64,000 bases of DNA from UMGS1491 sp944380925 (GCA_944380925.1 CALWJD010000003.1:62001-126000), one strand, 5' to 3'. Shown: positions 17,686 through 27,457, counted from the first letter of the stretch. The notes: generated from the sequence alone by a model not told the origin. Program-made: numbers and translations.

Positions 17686-18336
17686 ATGAATTTTAAAAAA
17701 ATTGATATGGAAAAGTGGGATAGAAAAGAAAATTACGAATGGTTTACAACCAAAAACAGATGTAAAATCAATATGACTATGAATGTTGATGTTACGAATT
17801 TAGTTAAAATAATAAAGCAAAATAAGCTTAGATGTTACCCAACTTTTACATATATTGCATCAATGGTAATAAACAAACATGATGAATTTAAAATGAATTA
17901 TGATGAGAGCGGCAATTTGGGTGTTTATGATATAGTTCACCCAAGATATCCGATATTCCATGAAAGCGATGAGAGAATCTCGATATTATGGACGGAGTAT
18001 TCGGAAGATTTTAAAGTTTTTTACAGTAGTTTTATAAGCGATATAGAAAAATACGGAGAAAAGCGCAGTATGGCGGCAAAAGGAAAATTTCCGCCAAACT
18101 GTTTTGATATGAGTAGCCTTCCTTGGAGCAGTTTTACAAGTTTTGATTGCCCTCCGACGCATGATGTTGTTTGGCTACCGCCGTTTGTCATGGTTGGGAG
18201 ATTTTTTGAAAGTAATGATAAAATGCTGTTGCCTGTTTCAATTTCGGTTCATCACGCTACCTGTGATGGTTACCACGTAAGCAGATTTTTCAGTGAGTTC
18301 CAGAACTTGGCAAAAGATTTTGAAAAGTATCTTTGA
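17686..18336 (+). CDS. catA: Chloramphenicol acetyltransferase, type A
   Basis: Cytoplasmic trimeric enzyme that transfers acetyl from acetyl-CoA to chloramphenicol. The catalytic motif is intact (SVHHATCDGYH, HHxxxDG). Typical blocks INMTMNVDVT, YPTFTYIASMVIN and PWSSFTSFD are present. The start ATG 17686 follows AGGAGAAGG; the frame continues upstream into the ABC exporter end but without merit. The length (216) matches the family. It belongs to the apparent operon Lsa-type ABC-F, exporter, catA, aadE. Whether it acts on chloramphenicol or is one of the weaker CatA-like xenobiotic acetyltransferases is not certain. Confidence 0.9.
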   Translation: MNFKKIDMEKWDRKENYEWFTTKNRCKINMTMNVDVTNLVKIIKQNKLRCYPTFTYIASMVINKHDEFKMNYDESGNLGVYDIVHPRYPIFHESDERISILWTEYSEDFKVFYSSFISDIEKYGEKRSMAAKGKFPPNCFDMSSLPWSSFTSFDCPPTHDVVWLPPFVMVGRFFESNDKMLLPVSISVHHATCDGYHVSRFFSEFQNLAKDFEKYL

Positions 18337-18382
18337 TTGATTTTTCTTTGTGTATTAATAGATTTTATGGGGGTAAATAAAC

Positions 18383-19228
18383 ATGCGCGGGGAGAAAGAG
18401 ATGTTTGATTTAATTTTAAATTTTGCCAAAAGCAGTGATTTGATAAAAGCGGTAATTTTAAACGGCTCAAGAGCAAATCCGAACGCCGAAAAAGATGACT
18501 TTATGGATTACGATATAGTTTTTGTTGTGGATAAAGTCTTACCGTTTATAGAGGATAAAAGTTTTACAAACTATTTTGGCGATATTTTAATTATGCAAGA
18601 GCCCGATAATCCTGATTTATTTACACCTGAAATTTCTAATAAAGATAAATATACTTATCTTATGCAATTTACGGACGGAAGCAGAATAGATTTAACGTTT
18701 GCAAATTTGGATTTTGCAAAGAAAATATGTTTGGAAGATTCTCAAACCGTGATACTTATGGATAAAAGCAAATCTCTTCCAAAAATTCCGCCTCCGAGTG
18801 ATAGTGTGTATGTTACCAAAAAACCTACTAAAAATGAGTTTTTAGCGTGCTCTAACGAGTTTTGGTGGCTTTCAACTTACATAGCAAAAGGCCTTTGGCG
18901 AAAACAGATTATATACGCTTTGGAAATGTTTACTCAAAATGTTCACCCGGAATTTATGAAGATGATAAGGTGGTATATAGGGCTCAAAAATAATTTTAGT
19001 GTTAACAGCGGTAATTACGGTAAATATTTTGAAAAATTTTTGCCGAATAAAATGTATCGGCAGTTTTTAAAAACATATCCCGGTTCAGATGGAAAAGATA
19101 TATACTCATCACTTAAAATTATGTGCCGATTATTTGATAATGCGGCAAAAGAAATTTCCGATAATTTAGATTTTGGATATAGCTTAAAAGAGAGCGAAAA
19201 GGTTATGAGGTATATTTTTAAATCCTAA
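18383..19228 (+). CDS. aadE: Aminoglycoside 6-adenylyltransferase (AadE-like)
   Basis: Nucleotidyltransferase of the ANT(6) family that adenylylates streptomycin-type aminoglycosides. The N-terminus MRGEKEMFDLILNFA and the polymerase-beta motif LNGSRANPN...DFMDYDIVFVV are diagnostic, and the aspartate pair DYD is intact. The helical C-terminal half contains WWLSTYIAKGLWRKQI and HPEFMKMIRWYIG. The length is 281 residues. It ends the resistance-like block; the low GC and codon use look like the neighbours, so there is no compositional sign of very recent transfer. Confidence 0.88.
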   Translation: MRGEKEMFDLILNFAKSSDLIKAVILNGSRANPNAEKDDFMDYDIVFVVDKVLPFIEDKSFTNYFGDILIMQEPDNPDLFTPEISNKDKYTYLMQFTDGSRIDLTFANLDFAKKICLEDSQTVILMDKSKSLPKIPPPSDSVYVTKKPTKNEFLACSNEFWWLSTYIAKGLWRKQIIYALEMFTQNVHPEFMKMIRWYIGLKNNFSVNSGNYGKYFEKFLPNKMYRQFLKTYPGSDGKDIYSSLKIMCRLFDNAAKEISDNLDFGYSLKESEKVMRYIFKS

Positions 19229-19301
19229 ATATATTAGAGGTTTAAATAATTGGTAATTTAAGGTAAAATATATCTATAAAAAAATAGAGGGTGAAAATAT
19301 A

Positions 19302-19841
19302 ATGATTTATTTATTTTTAGCTAATGGATTCGAAGAAACCGAAGGGGTTGTCCCATTTGATATTTTAAAGCGCGCAGGAGTGGACGTTAAAACTGTTGGA
19401 GTGGGCTCAAATTTAATTACCGGAGATAATGGACTTAAAATAAATACAGATTTAACAGATGCGCAAATATCTTTTGAAAATTTAAAAGGTATAGTTTTGC
19501 CGGGAGGCATGCCGGGTACCACAAATCTTGAAAATAACGAGAATGTTAAAAAATGCATTGACTTTTGCGCAGAAAAACATCTTATGATAGGTGCAATCTG
19601 CGCTGCTCCCAGTATACTTGGTAAAAAAGGTTTGCTTTCGGGCAAGGAGTCTTGTTGCTATCCGGGATTTGAAAAGTATCTTACAGGTGCAAAAATTTCA
19701 AATGAATCGGTTACTGTTTGCGATAATATAATCACGGCAAACGGCCCCGGAAGCGCTATGAAATTTGGATTTAAATTGGTTGAATATTTAAGAAGCCAAA
19801 ATGCGGTGAAAATTTTAAAAAAGGGCATGATGTATACGTGA
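19302..19841 (+). CDS. DJ-1/PfpI family protein
   Basis: Cytoplasmic protein of the DJ-1 family (YajL, ThiJ-like), associated with protection from reactive carbonyls and oxidants. The nucleophile elbow reads GAICAAPSILG, with the conserved Cys in AICAAP. The acidic residue in ANGFEETEG and the segment GIVLPGGMPG are characteristic. The length (179) is normal. It has an AGAGGGTG ribosome site and is separated from aadE by 73 bases, so it may have its own promoter. Confidence 0.9.
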   Translation: MIYLFLANGFEETEGVVPFDILKRAGVDVKTVGVGSNLITGDNGLKINTDLTDAQISFENLKGIVLPGGMPGTTNLENNENVKKCIDFCAEKHLMIGAICAAPSILGKKGLLSGKESCCYPGFEKYLTGAKISNESVTVCDNIITANGPGSAMKFGFKLVEYLRSQNAVKILKKGMMYT

Positions 19842-19892
19842 TGTAAACGTCATTCTTGTATCGTCTTTTGGCAGTTAGAAAGGAATTTACAA

Positions 19893-21431
19893 ATGGGGAT
19901 ACTTGAAGTTAGTAATTTAACGCATTCCTTCGGGGATAAAATATTATATAAAAATGCGACTTTTGAGCTCTTTAAAGGCGACCATATGGGAATAGTCGGC
20001 CAAAACGGAGCGGGAAAGTCCACACTTTTAAAATCAATAGTTGGTGATATTACTCCCGATACCGGCGACATAAGGTGGCAAAGAAATGTAAAAATCGGGT
20101 ATTTGGATCAATATGCAGATATAGATGGGTCGCTTAGCATTTTTGAGTATTTAAAAACGGCTTTTGATGATCTTTACGAAGTGGAAAGTAAGCTAAATAA
20201 AATTTATGATGATATGGCCGGCAGCACTGACGAAAGCTTATATGAAAAAGCTTCGGATTATCAAAATTTTCTTGTTAATCGTGGCTTTTATGAGATAGAC
20301 AGCAATGTTTTAAAAGTTTCTGCAGGGTTAGGGGTTTCTGCTCTTGGAATGGATAGCAAAATAGAAAACTTAAGCGGTGGTCAGCGGGCAAAAGTTATTT
20401 TAGCAAAACTACTTTTGCAAAACCCCGATGTTATGCTTTTGGATGAACCTACAAACTTTCTTGATAAAGAGCATGTTGATTGGCTTTCCGCCTTTTTAAA
20501 GGCGTTTAAAGGTGCATTTATGATTATTTCGCACGATTTCAAATTTTTGGAAAAAATTACAAACTGCATTTTAGATATTGAATTTCAAAAAGTAGTGAGA
20601 TATAATGCGGATTTTGATAAATTTATAGAATTAAAAGGACTAAAAAGAGAAAGCTATATAAGAGAATTCGAGGCTCAGCAGAAAGAAATAAAAAAACAAC
20701 AGGAATTTATTGCAAAAAATAGGGTCAGGGCTTCAACGGCCAAACAAGCGCAATCAAGAATAAAAAAGCTTGAAAAAATGGATATACTGGCTCCGCCAAA
20801 AAGTTTATCTAAACCTAATTTTAAACTTGTTTCGCTTCCGATTTCTCACCAAAAAGCACTTAAAGTGCATTCTCTTGAAATTGGTTACGATAAAGTGCTA
20901 CTTCCAAAAATTAGTTTTGAAGTTAAAATGGGCGAAAAAATAGTTATAACGGGATTTAACGGAATAGGAAAATCAACGCTTATAAAAACTTTAATGGGAA
21001 CGGTGCCCGCAATTTCAGGCAAATTTAAGTTTGCAGATTACGTAAAAATTGCTTATTACGAACAAGATTTGGTATGGGAAAACGGGGAAGAAACTCCAAT
21101 TGATATAATAACAGAGCATTTTCCGAATATGACCATCGCTCAGGCGCGCAAGGCGCTGGCACGGTGTGGCATTAATTCAAAAAATGCTTTGCAAAGAATA
21201 AAGAGTTTAAGCGGTGGAGAGCAATCTAAAGTCAAACTTTGTGTTTTGGTTAATACTAAATCAAACTTTTTAATTTTAGATGAGCCGACTAATCATTTGG
21301 ATAAAGAAACTAAAAAAGTTTTAAAAGAGCAACTAATTAATTGGAGCGGAAATCTTATATTTGTTTCCCACGAACATGATTTTTATGAAGATATTGTTAC
21401 TAAATGTATTAATCTTCAAAAACTGAGTTGA
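19893..21431 (+). CDS. ABC-F family ATPase (YbiT/YkpA-like)
   Basis: Soluble twin ABC protein of the translation-factor type. Walker A motifs GQNGAGKST and GFNGIGKST, signatures LSGGQRAK and LSGGEQSK, and Walker B MLLDEPTNFLD and LILDEPTNHLD are visible. A long basic and helical linker (about residues 245-305) is the P-site tRNA interaction motif region. The length of 512 residues and the MGILEVSNLTHSFG start fit the YbiT/YkpA branch more than the resistance branch. It is therefore probably a housekeeping ribosome-associated factor, different from the Lsa-type gene upstream. Confidence 0.88.
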   Translation: MGILEVSNLTHSFGDKILYKNATFELFKGDHMGIVGQNGAGKSTLLKSIVGDITPDTGDIRWQRNVKIGYLDQYADIDGSLSIFEYLKTAFDDLYEVESKLNKIYDDMAGSTDESLYEKASDYQNFLVNRGFYEIDSNVLKVSAGLGVSALGMDSKIENLSGGQRAKVILAKLLLQNPDVMLLDEPTNFLDKEHVDWLSAFLKAFKGAFMIISHDFKFLEKITNCILDIEFQKVVRYNADFDKFIELKGLKRESYIREFEAQQKEIKKQQEFIAKNRVRASTAKQAQSRIKKLEKMDILAPPKSLSKPNFKLVSLPISHQKALKVHSLEIGYDKVLLPKISFEVKMGEKIVITGFNGIGKSTLIKTLMGTVPAISGKFKFADYVKIAYYEQDLVWENGEETPIDIITEHFPNMTIAQARKALARCGINSKNALQRIKSLSGGEQSKVKLCVLVNTKSNFLILDEPTNHLDKETKKVLKEQLINWSGNLIFVSHEHDFYEDIVTKCINLQKLS

Positions 21432-21489
21432 AAATCAGCTTTGGTTATGCTTTATAATAACTTCTATAAATGTAAGGAGTTTGCAGTTT

Positions 21490-22305
21490 ATGAAAGGTTT
21501 TAAAAAAATTTTAAAATGGGTATCTGTCGTAGTGTTTATTGTGTCGTCTTGCATGCTTGTTAAATTGCTTATTATAGATCCGAAAATTGCAAGTGGTGCG
21601 CAAAAGGAGATAAAAGATGTTTATTATTCTGAAAGTACCGAAGAAAGTCAACCTGACAAATTTGCAAAGCTTTCTGTAATAAACAGCGATATAAAAGGCT
21701 GGATATTTATAAGCGGTACAGTTATTGATTATCCCGTTTTGCAAAGCGCTGATGACCCCGAGTATTATCTAAACCACAATTATAAAAAGGAAAAATCAAG
21801 GTATGGGAGTATTTTTATAAACAACGATTGCCAAGTGGATTCCGATTGCAAAAACATTATTATGCATGGACACAGCATGAAAGACGGTCAAATGTTCTCG
21901 GATTTACTGAAATTTTCTGATCTTGATTTTTATAAAAGTAACCCCGTTGTTGAATTTGATACGCCCGAAGAAAAAGGTAACTATAAAATAATATCTGTTT
22001 TTAAAACAAATACTTTGCCGGAACACGGAAAAATATTTAATTATTTGATATCAAAGTTTGGCACCAAAAATCAATTTAAGAATTACGTTGAAGAAGTAAG
22101 AAAACGTTCACTTTTGGATATTCCGGTAGATGTTAATGAAGACGATAAATTAATAACTCTTTCCACTTGTTCATATGAATTTAAAGATTTTAGAACCGTT
22201 GTTGTCGCACGTAAAGTAAGAGATGGCGAAACTCGTTTAGTTGATACCGAAAACGCAAACTATGCAAGCAATCCACTGATGCCTGATTGTTGGTATAGAA
22301 AATAG
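21490..22305 (+). CDS. srtB: Class B sortase
   Basis: Membrane-anchored cysteine transpeptidase that attaches surface proteins to peptidoglycan. An N-terminal signal-anchor (residues 7-30), the segment YPVLQSADDPEYYLNHN, the catalytic His in IMHGHSM, Cys in LSTCSYEF and Arg in DFRTVVVARKVR are visible. ATG 21490 lies ten bases behind AAGGAG; an in-frame TTG at 21481 overlaps that site and is unlikely. I found no NPQTN-type sorting signal in the window, so its substrate is encoded elsewhere or uses a variant motif. Confidence 0.92.
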   Translation: MKGFKKILKWVSVVVFIVSSCMLVKLLIIDPKIASGAQKEIKDVYYSESTEESQPDKFAKLSVINSDIKGWIFISGTVIDYPVLQSADDPEYYLNHNYKKEKSRYGSIFINNDCQVDSDCKNIIMHGHSMKDGQMFSDLLKFSDLDFYKSNPVVEFDTPEEKGNYKIISVFKTNTLPEHGKIFNYLISKFGTKNQFKNYVEEVRKRSLLDIPVDVNEDDKLITLSTCSYEFKDFRTVVVARKVRDGETRLVDTENANYASNPLMPDCWYRK

Positions 22306-22323
22306 TTTTTCATTTAATTTATT

Positions 22324-22352
22324 TTCCAAAAATCGGAAAAATATGTTATAAT
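22324..22352 (+). promoter_or_regulatory. Extended -10 promoter upstream of def
   Basis: TGTTATAAT (22344-22352) is an extended -10 element, with a weak -35 (TTCCAA, 22324-22329) 17 bases upstream. It starts the def-trpS-mur gene run. Confidence 0.55.
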
Positions 22353-22391
22353 TATAATATTAGTATGATTAAGACTTTTGGAGGAATTTTC

Positions 22392-22829
22392 ATGGCGCTT
22401 AGAAACATAAGGACGAAAGAAGACCCCATTCTTTACAAAAAGTGTAGAGAAGTCGAAAAATTTGATGAGCATTTAAGCGAGCTTATAGATGATATGTTTG
22501 AAACTATGAGGCACGAAGGCGGAGTTGGCCTTGCTGCGCCTCAGGTGGGAGTTTTGAAAAGAGTGGTTGTTATCAACGTTGGCGATGGTGATATTGAACT
22601 TGTTAATCCCGTTATTGTGGAAACAAAGGGCGAGCAACGTAAACAAGAAGGGTGTTTATCTTTTCCTGGTGAGTTTGGTGTTACCATAAGGCCGATGTTT
22701 GTTGCAGTGGAAGGAAAAAATCGAAAAGGCGAAACGGTTAATTATAGCGGCGAAGGGTTAAAAGCTCGTGCTTTTTGCCATGAGATAGATCACCTTGACG
22801 GAATAGTTTTTAAATCCAGATTGGCATAA
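22392..22829 (+). CDS. def: Peptide deformylase
   Basis: Metalloenzyme that removes the formyl group from nascent proteins. All three motifs are intact: GVGLAAPQ, EGCLSFPG and HEIDHLDG (metal ligands Cys, His, His). ATG 22392 is placed behind TTGGAGGA; the in-frame ATG at 22365 upstream would include the ribosome site and is rejected. The product has 145 residues, the size of the shorter Clostridial enzymes. Confidence 0.95.
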   Translation: MALRNIRTKEDPILYKKCREVEKFDEHLSELIDDMFETMRHEGGVGLAAPQVGVLKRVVVINVGDGDIELVNPVIVETKGEQRKQEGCLSFPGEFGVTIRPMFVAVEGKNRKGETVNYSGEGLKARAFCHEIDHLDGIVFKSRLA

Positions 22830-22859
22830 TTACGTATTTTGTGTTTTGGGGGAATTTAG

Positions 22860-23861
22860 GTGAAAGATATAATTTTAACGGGTGACAGACCAACCGGAAA
22901 ACTTCATTTAGGACATTATATCGGTTCTTTGAAAAACAGGGTGGAATTGCAAGATAAATATAAACAATATGTTATGGTGGCGGACGTTCAGGCACTTACT
23001 GACAATGCAGATAACCCCCAAAAAGTACGTGATAATATAATAGAGTTACTTCTTGATTATTTATCCGTTGGGATTGACCCGAATAAGACTACAATTTGTA
23101 TACAATCTATGATTCCCGCCATTGCGGAACTTACCATATTTTATTTAAATTTGGTCTCCGTTAGCCGTTTGGAAAGAAACCCAACAATAAAGCAAGAACT
23201 TAAATTACGCAATTTTAGCGGCGGAATTCCTGCGGGATTTTTAACTTATCCTGTAAGCCAGGCGGCAGATATTACCGCTTTTGGCGCCAGTTTTGTTCCG
23301 GCCGGGGAAGACCAAGCGCCCATGATAGAGCAAACCTGCGAAATAGTAAGAAGATTTAATTCTTACTACGGTGAAACTTTGAAAGAGCCTAAAATTATAC
23401 TTTCCAAAACCCCAAGACTTGTTGGTACGGACGGAAAAAGCAAAATGAGCAAATCGCTTGGCAATACAATATATTTGGCTGATTCCCCTGATGATATCGA
23501 AAAAAAAGTTATGAGTATGTTTACTGACCCCAATCATTTAAATATAAATGATCCCGGAAACACAAAAGATAATCCGGTGTTTATATACCTGGATGCTTTT
23601 GGCGAAGATAAAGAAAAAATAGCTGCCATGAAAGCTCATTACGAAAAAGGCGGTTTGGGGGATGTTAAGGTTAAAAGATACTTAAATGAAGTACTGCAAG
23701 AACTTTTAGAGCCTATCAGAAAAAGAAGAGAAGCCCTTCAAAAGGATCTGGATGCTGTTTATAAAATTGCATTTGACGGAACTAAGGAAGCCAATGTTTT
23801 AACAGCTCAGACTTTAAAAAACGTAAAAAAAGCCATGAGAATAAATTACCAGGATATGTAG
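22860..23861 (+). CDS. trpS: Tryptophanyl-tRNA synthetase
   Basis: Class Ic synthetase. The ATP-binding motif is TGDRPTGKLHLGHYIGS, and KMSKSLGN is the KMSKS loop. The tryptophan pocket region AADITAFGASFVPAGEDQ is present. GTG start behind GGGGGAA. The length is 333 residues, normal. Thirty bases separate it from def, so no T-box leader is present. Confidence 0.95.
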   Translation: MKDIILTGDRPTGKLHLGHYIGSLKNRVELQDKYKQYVMVADVQALTDNADNPQKVRDNIIELLLDYLSVGIDPNKTTICIQSMIPAIAELTIFYLNLVSVSRLERNPTIKQELKLRNFSGGIPAGFLTYPVSQAADITAFGASFVPAGEDQAPMIEQTCEIVRRFNSYYGETLKEPKIILSKTPRLVGTDGKSKMSKSLGNTIYLADSPDDIEKKVMSMFTDPNHLNINDPGNTKDNPVFIYLDAFGEDKEKIAAMKAHYEKGGLGDVKVKRYLNEVLQELLEPIRKRREALQKDLDAVYKIAFDGTKEANVLTAQTLKNVKKAMRINYQDM

Positions 23862-23908
23862 ATAATAATAAATGATAGTAAGTAATTAAGATTGAAAGGA
23901 ATTCTTTT

Positions 23909-25396
23909 TTGAGCATGAATCTTTCTAATATTTTAAAAAATTCTAAAGTCCTCGAAGTTTGTGGGGATAAAAGTACGGAAATAACAGGAATATGTTATGA
24001 TTCCAGAAAAGTTGGTAAAAACTGCCTTTTTGTGTGTTTAAAAGGCGTTAATTTTGATGGACATGATTTTATTGAAGACGCTATAAAAAATGGCGCAGTA
24101 GCAATTGCAAGCGAAAAAAAAGTGGATATTGGCAAAGAGCTTTCTCAAAAAGTTTCCTTTATATATGTTGAAGATACACGCCGATTTTTAGCAGAGGCGT
24201 CTGTTAATTTTTTCGGTCGCCCTGCCGAAAAGCTGACAACCATAGCAATTACCGGTACTAAAGGCAAGACCACCACATCGATTATGATTAAATCGATACT
24301 TGAGCAGGCGGGGCATAAGGTTGGTCTTATAGGCACTTTAGGTATTATTATAGGTGAAAATAAAATAATTAGTAATAACACAACCCCTGAATCCTACGAA
24401 ATTCAAAAAAGCTTTAGTGATATGGTGGCTGCCGGCTGTGACTATGCAGTTTTTGAGGCTTCGTCCATAGGTCTTAAAAATCACAGATTAGATGGTGTTG
24501 TTTTTGATTATGGGGTGTTTACCAATCTTTCGAGTGATCACATTGGCGCATATGAACATAAAAATATTGATGAATATATTATGTGTAAAAGTATGCTGTT
24601 TAAAAAATGCAAAATGGGCTTAGTGAATATGGATGACATACATTGTGATGAAATACTTAAAGATCATACATGTAAAGTAAAAACCTTTGGATTTAATGAC
24701 AAGGCGGATTATAAGGCAAGTGGGTTAAATTTGGTAAATGAAAGCGGAAAAGTTGGAGTTGGATTTAACACAAGTGGATTTTTAAATGCTAAGGATTTTT
24801 TTGTTTCAATTCCCGGTAAATTTAATGTTTATAACGCAATAGCCGCCATTGCTGTTTGCCATTCGATTGATGTTTCTGAAGAGTCTATGAAAAAAGGTAT
24901 AGCCGAAACGAAAGTTCGTGGGAGAGTTGAGCCCGTAAATATTTCAAGCGATTTTTCCTTGTTTATTGATTATGCGCATAATGCAGTTAGTATGGAAAAC
25001 GTGCTACTAACTTTAAAAGAATATAAACCTAAAAGACTTGTGGCGGTTTTTGGTGCGGGGGGAGATAGACCTAAAGTCAGAAGATACGAAATGGGCGAGG
25101 TTTCAGGTAAAATTTCGGATCTTACAGTTATAACGAGTGATAACCCACGTACGGAAGAACCTTTAAAAATAATAGAAGATATAAAAACGGGCATAGATAA
25201 AACTGATGGTAAGTATATTGTAATACCTGATAGAAAAGAAGCCATAAAATACTGTATACAAAATGCCCAAAAGGGCGATATCATAGTTTTAGCAGGAAAA
25301 GGTCATGAAGATTATCAGGAAATTAATCACGTTAAGTATCCGTTTGACGAGCGGAAGGTAATAGCTGATATACTTAGTTGCGAGATTAAAAAATAG
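23909..25396 (+). CDS. murE: UDP-MurNAc-tripeptide synthetase MurE, meso-DAP type
   Basis: Mur ligase that adds the third residue of the peptidoglycan stem peptide. The ATP loop is ITGTKGKTTTS at about 112-122, with TTPES and the C-terminal DNPR motif (TSDNPRTEEP), which in this family marks meso-diaminopimelate as substrate. The start is TTG 23909 behind AAAGGA, or ATG 23915. The length is 495 residues. murF follows 27 bases later, so two consecutive steps of the pathway are co-transcribed. Confidence 0.95.
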   Translation: MSMNLSNILKNSKVLEVCGDKSTEITGICYDSRKVGKNCLFVCLKGVNFDGHDFIEDAIKNGAVAIASEKKVDIGKELSQKVSFIYVEDTRRFLAEASVNFFGRPAEKLTTIAITGTKGKTTTSIMIKSILEQAGHKVGLIGTLGIIIGENKIISNNTTPESYEIQKSFSDMVAAGCDYAVFEASSIGLKNHRLDGVVFDYGVFTNLSSDHIGAYEHKNIDEYIMCKSMLFKKCKMGLVNMDDIHCDEILKDHTCKVKTFGFNDKADYKASGLNLVNESGKVGVGFNTSGFLNAKDFFVSIPGKFNVYNAIAAIAVCHSIDVSEESMKKGIAETKVRGRVEPVNISSDFSLFIDYAHNAVSMENVLLTLKEYKPKRLVAVFGAGGDRPKVRRYEMGEVSGKISDLTVITSDNPRTEEPLKIIEDIKTGIDKTDGKYIVIPDRKEAIKYCIQNAQKGDIIVLAGKGHEDYQEINHVKYPFDERKVIADILSCEIKK

Positions 25397-25423
25397 ATAT
25401 TGCTTATTTAAAAGAGGAAATAT

Positions 25424-26839
25424 ATGGAAAACATTACGATTAATGAAATTGTTTTAGCAACCGGCGGAAAACTTATAGTTGGGAATACAGATGAAGTAAT
25501 AAATTCGGTTTCTATTGATAGCAGAAAAATTAAAGCCGGTGCTTTGTTTGTTCCGATTATAGGAGAAAATGTCGATGGGCATAACTATATCCAAAACGCT
25601 TTTGAAAACGGTGCTAAAGTTTCATTGATTCAGAAAAAATATGATGCAAGTAATTATAACGGGGGAGCGCTTATAGAGGTAGAATCTACCAGGAAAGCGC
25701 TTGGAGATTTGGCAAGGTATTATAGAAATAAATTTAATATTCCTGTTGTGGGAGTTAGCGGCAGTGTTGGAAAAACTACCACAAAAGAGATGATAGCGGC
25801 GGCTCTGGGCGAAACCCTCAATGTTTTAAAGACAGAAAAAAATTATAATGGTCAGCTGGGACTTCCTTTAACGATTTTCAACATAGAAAGCAAACATAAT
25901 GTTGCAGTTCTTGAAATGGGAGTAAGCGAAATAGGTGAAATGGATAGACTTGCAGATATTGCCGGAGTTGACATAGGGGTAGTAACCAATATAGGGCTTT
26001 CTCATATAGAAAACTTTAAGTCTATGGAAGTAACTTGCAAAGAAAAATTGAAGATGATAAAAAAAGCGAGCGGTGTTTTTTTCTTAAATGGTGATTCTCC
26101 GCTACTAGCTAAAGCAAGTGAATACATAAATCAAGGGATAATATATTACGGAATAAACGGGGATTTCCCTTACAAGTGTGAAGAGATTTATTCGAATGGA
26201 AATAATACCAATTTCACTTTAGTTACAAGTGATTTTCGTGAGCCCATTCAGATTCCGTGTTTGGGGCTTCACAACGTTTATAATGCGCTTGTTGCCATTG
26301 CTGTTGCACAAAAGCTTGGAATACATATGGAAGATATTAAACAAGGTTTGCTCAAATTTAAGAATGTTGGTATGCGTCAGCAAATTTCGGAAGTTGGCGA
26401 TATAACGCTAATTGATGATTCATATAACGCCAGCCCGGATTCGGTAAAAAGTTCCGTAAGTGTTTTAAAAAACCTTTCTCCCGATGGCCGAAATGTTGTT
26501 GTTATTGCGGATATGCTGGAGCTTGGGGAATATTCCTCAAAAATCCACTATGAAACCGGAAGATATATTGCGCTGGAAGGAATTGATATATTAATTACAA
26601 TCGGAGAAAATTCGCTGCACCTTTCAAACGGCGCAATGTCCGTAAATCAAAACTTAAAACTAATTCATTTCGATAACAATAAAGATGCTTTTGAATACCT
26701 GAGAAATATACTTTCAGCGGGTGACAAAGTATTAATTAAAGGGTCAAGAGGAATGCATACCGATGAAATCGTGCGTGATTTAAAAGATTATTATTCCGAA
26801 AGTTTGAATTTGCAGTCGGATAGTGATATTGAAAACTAA
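25424..26839 (+). CDS. murF: UDP-MurNAc-tripeptide:D-Ala-D-Ala ligase
   Basis: Cytoplasmic ligase that adds D-Ala-D-Ala to UDP-MurNAc-tripeptide. It shows the MurF blocks DSRKIKAGALFVPI, VSGSVGKTTTKEM (ATP loop), EKNYNGQLGLPLT, LEMGVSEIGEM and DDSYNASPDS. The length is 471 residues. It has a strong GAGGAAA site and directly follows murE. Confidence 0.95.
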   Translation: MENITINEIVLATGGKLIVGNTDEVINSVSIDSRKIKAGALFVPIIGENVDGHNYIQNAFENGAKVSLIQKKYDASNYNGGALIEVESTRKALGDLARYYRNKFNIPVVGVSGSVGKTTTKEMIAAALGETLNVLKTEKNYNGQLGLPLTIFNIESKHNVAVLEMGVSEIGEMDRLADIAGVDIGVVTNIGLSHIENFKSMEVTCKEKLKMIKKASGVFFLNGDSPLLAKASEYINQGIIYYGINGDFPYKCEEIYSNGNNTNFTLVTSDFREPIQIPCLGLHNVYNALVAIAVAQKLGIHMEDIKQGLLKFKNVGMRQQISEVGDITLIDDSYNASPDSVKSSVSVLKNLSPDGRNVVVIADMLELGEYSSKIHYETGRYIALEGIDILITIGENSLHLSNGAMSVNQNLKLIHFDNNKDAFEYLRNILSAGDKVLIKGSRGMHTDEIVRDLKDYYSESLNLQSDSDIEN

Positions 26840-26890
26840 TGTGGAAATTAGTTTGAATTTTAATTTACTATAAATTAAGGGCGATGTTTT

Positions 26891-27403
26891 ATGAAGCTTA
26901 GATTTGGAGCGCAGATTAGTACGGGTAATTTTAAAATTTATGAAGAAGAAATGAACGCACCTTTATATGAAGTAAATGTGGAAAAAGAAGATAAAGAAAA
27001 TGTTAAAATGAAAGTTAAAGATAAATCCGGAGATCTTTTGGCTCAAGTGCTTTATAAAGAGAGCGTGGGCAGAAAGTGGTTAATAGTTAACAATTATGTA
27101 ATTGATAATTTGAAAACAAAAGAGAAAATCAATGTAAAGGCTAATCGAGGACGGGAATTGGTGATCGGTGAAAATAACGAAATGTGTTTAACGCGTAGCG
27201 TTAGGGACAGAAAAATGCAGCTTTACAAGAATGAAAAGCTTATAATGGTTCTTAAATGTAAGACTCTTATCAGAAATTGGCTTAAAGGAGAATATGTTGC
27301 AGAAATTTTCGATGAAAATGATGCGCTGTTGTGTGTGTGCGTTATAGCAATTGCCCTTAATGTTATATTCGATGAACATAATTGTACCTCATATACGGTT
27401 TAG
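26891..27403 (+). CDS. LURP-one-related (tubby-like fold) protein
   Basis: A 170-residue cytoplasmic protein built of short beta strands and a hydrophobic C-terminal helix (ALLCVCVIAIALNVIF). Features resembling LURP-one/YxjI proteins are the MKLRFGAQISTGNFKIYEE start, VNNYVIDN... and the recurring strand pairs with GRKW and RNWLKGEYVAEI. The molecular role of this family in bacteria is unknown. It follows murF by 51 bases and ends at a shared terminator. Assignment is by pattern only and could be wrong. Confidence 0.55.
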   Translation: MKLRFGAQISTGNFKIYEEEMNAPLYEVNVEKEDKENVKMKVKDKSGDLLAQVLYKESVGRKWLIVNNYVIDNLKTKEKINVKANRGRELVIGENNEMCLTRSVRDRKMQLYKNEKLIMVLKCKTLIRNWLKGEYVAEIFDENDALLCVCVIAIALNVIFDEHNCTSYTV

Positions 27404-27407
27404 CATA

Positions 27408-27449
27408 AATAAAAACACCCTACGCTTCATAGCCAGGGTATTTTTTATT
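27408..27449. terminator. Bidirectional terminator between convergent genes
   Basis: A stem of roughly 14 bases (arms ending ACCCT and starting AGGGT, loop 27422-27434) is flanked by A on the left and T on the right. It serves both the murE-murF-LURP transcript and the minus-strand Nudix gene. Confidence 0.8.
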
Positions 27450-27457
27450 TTTAAAAT

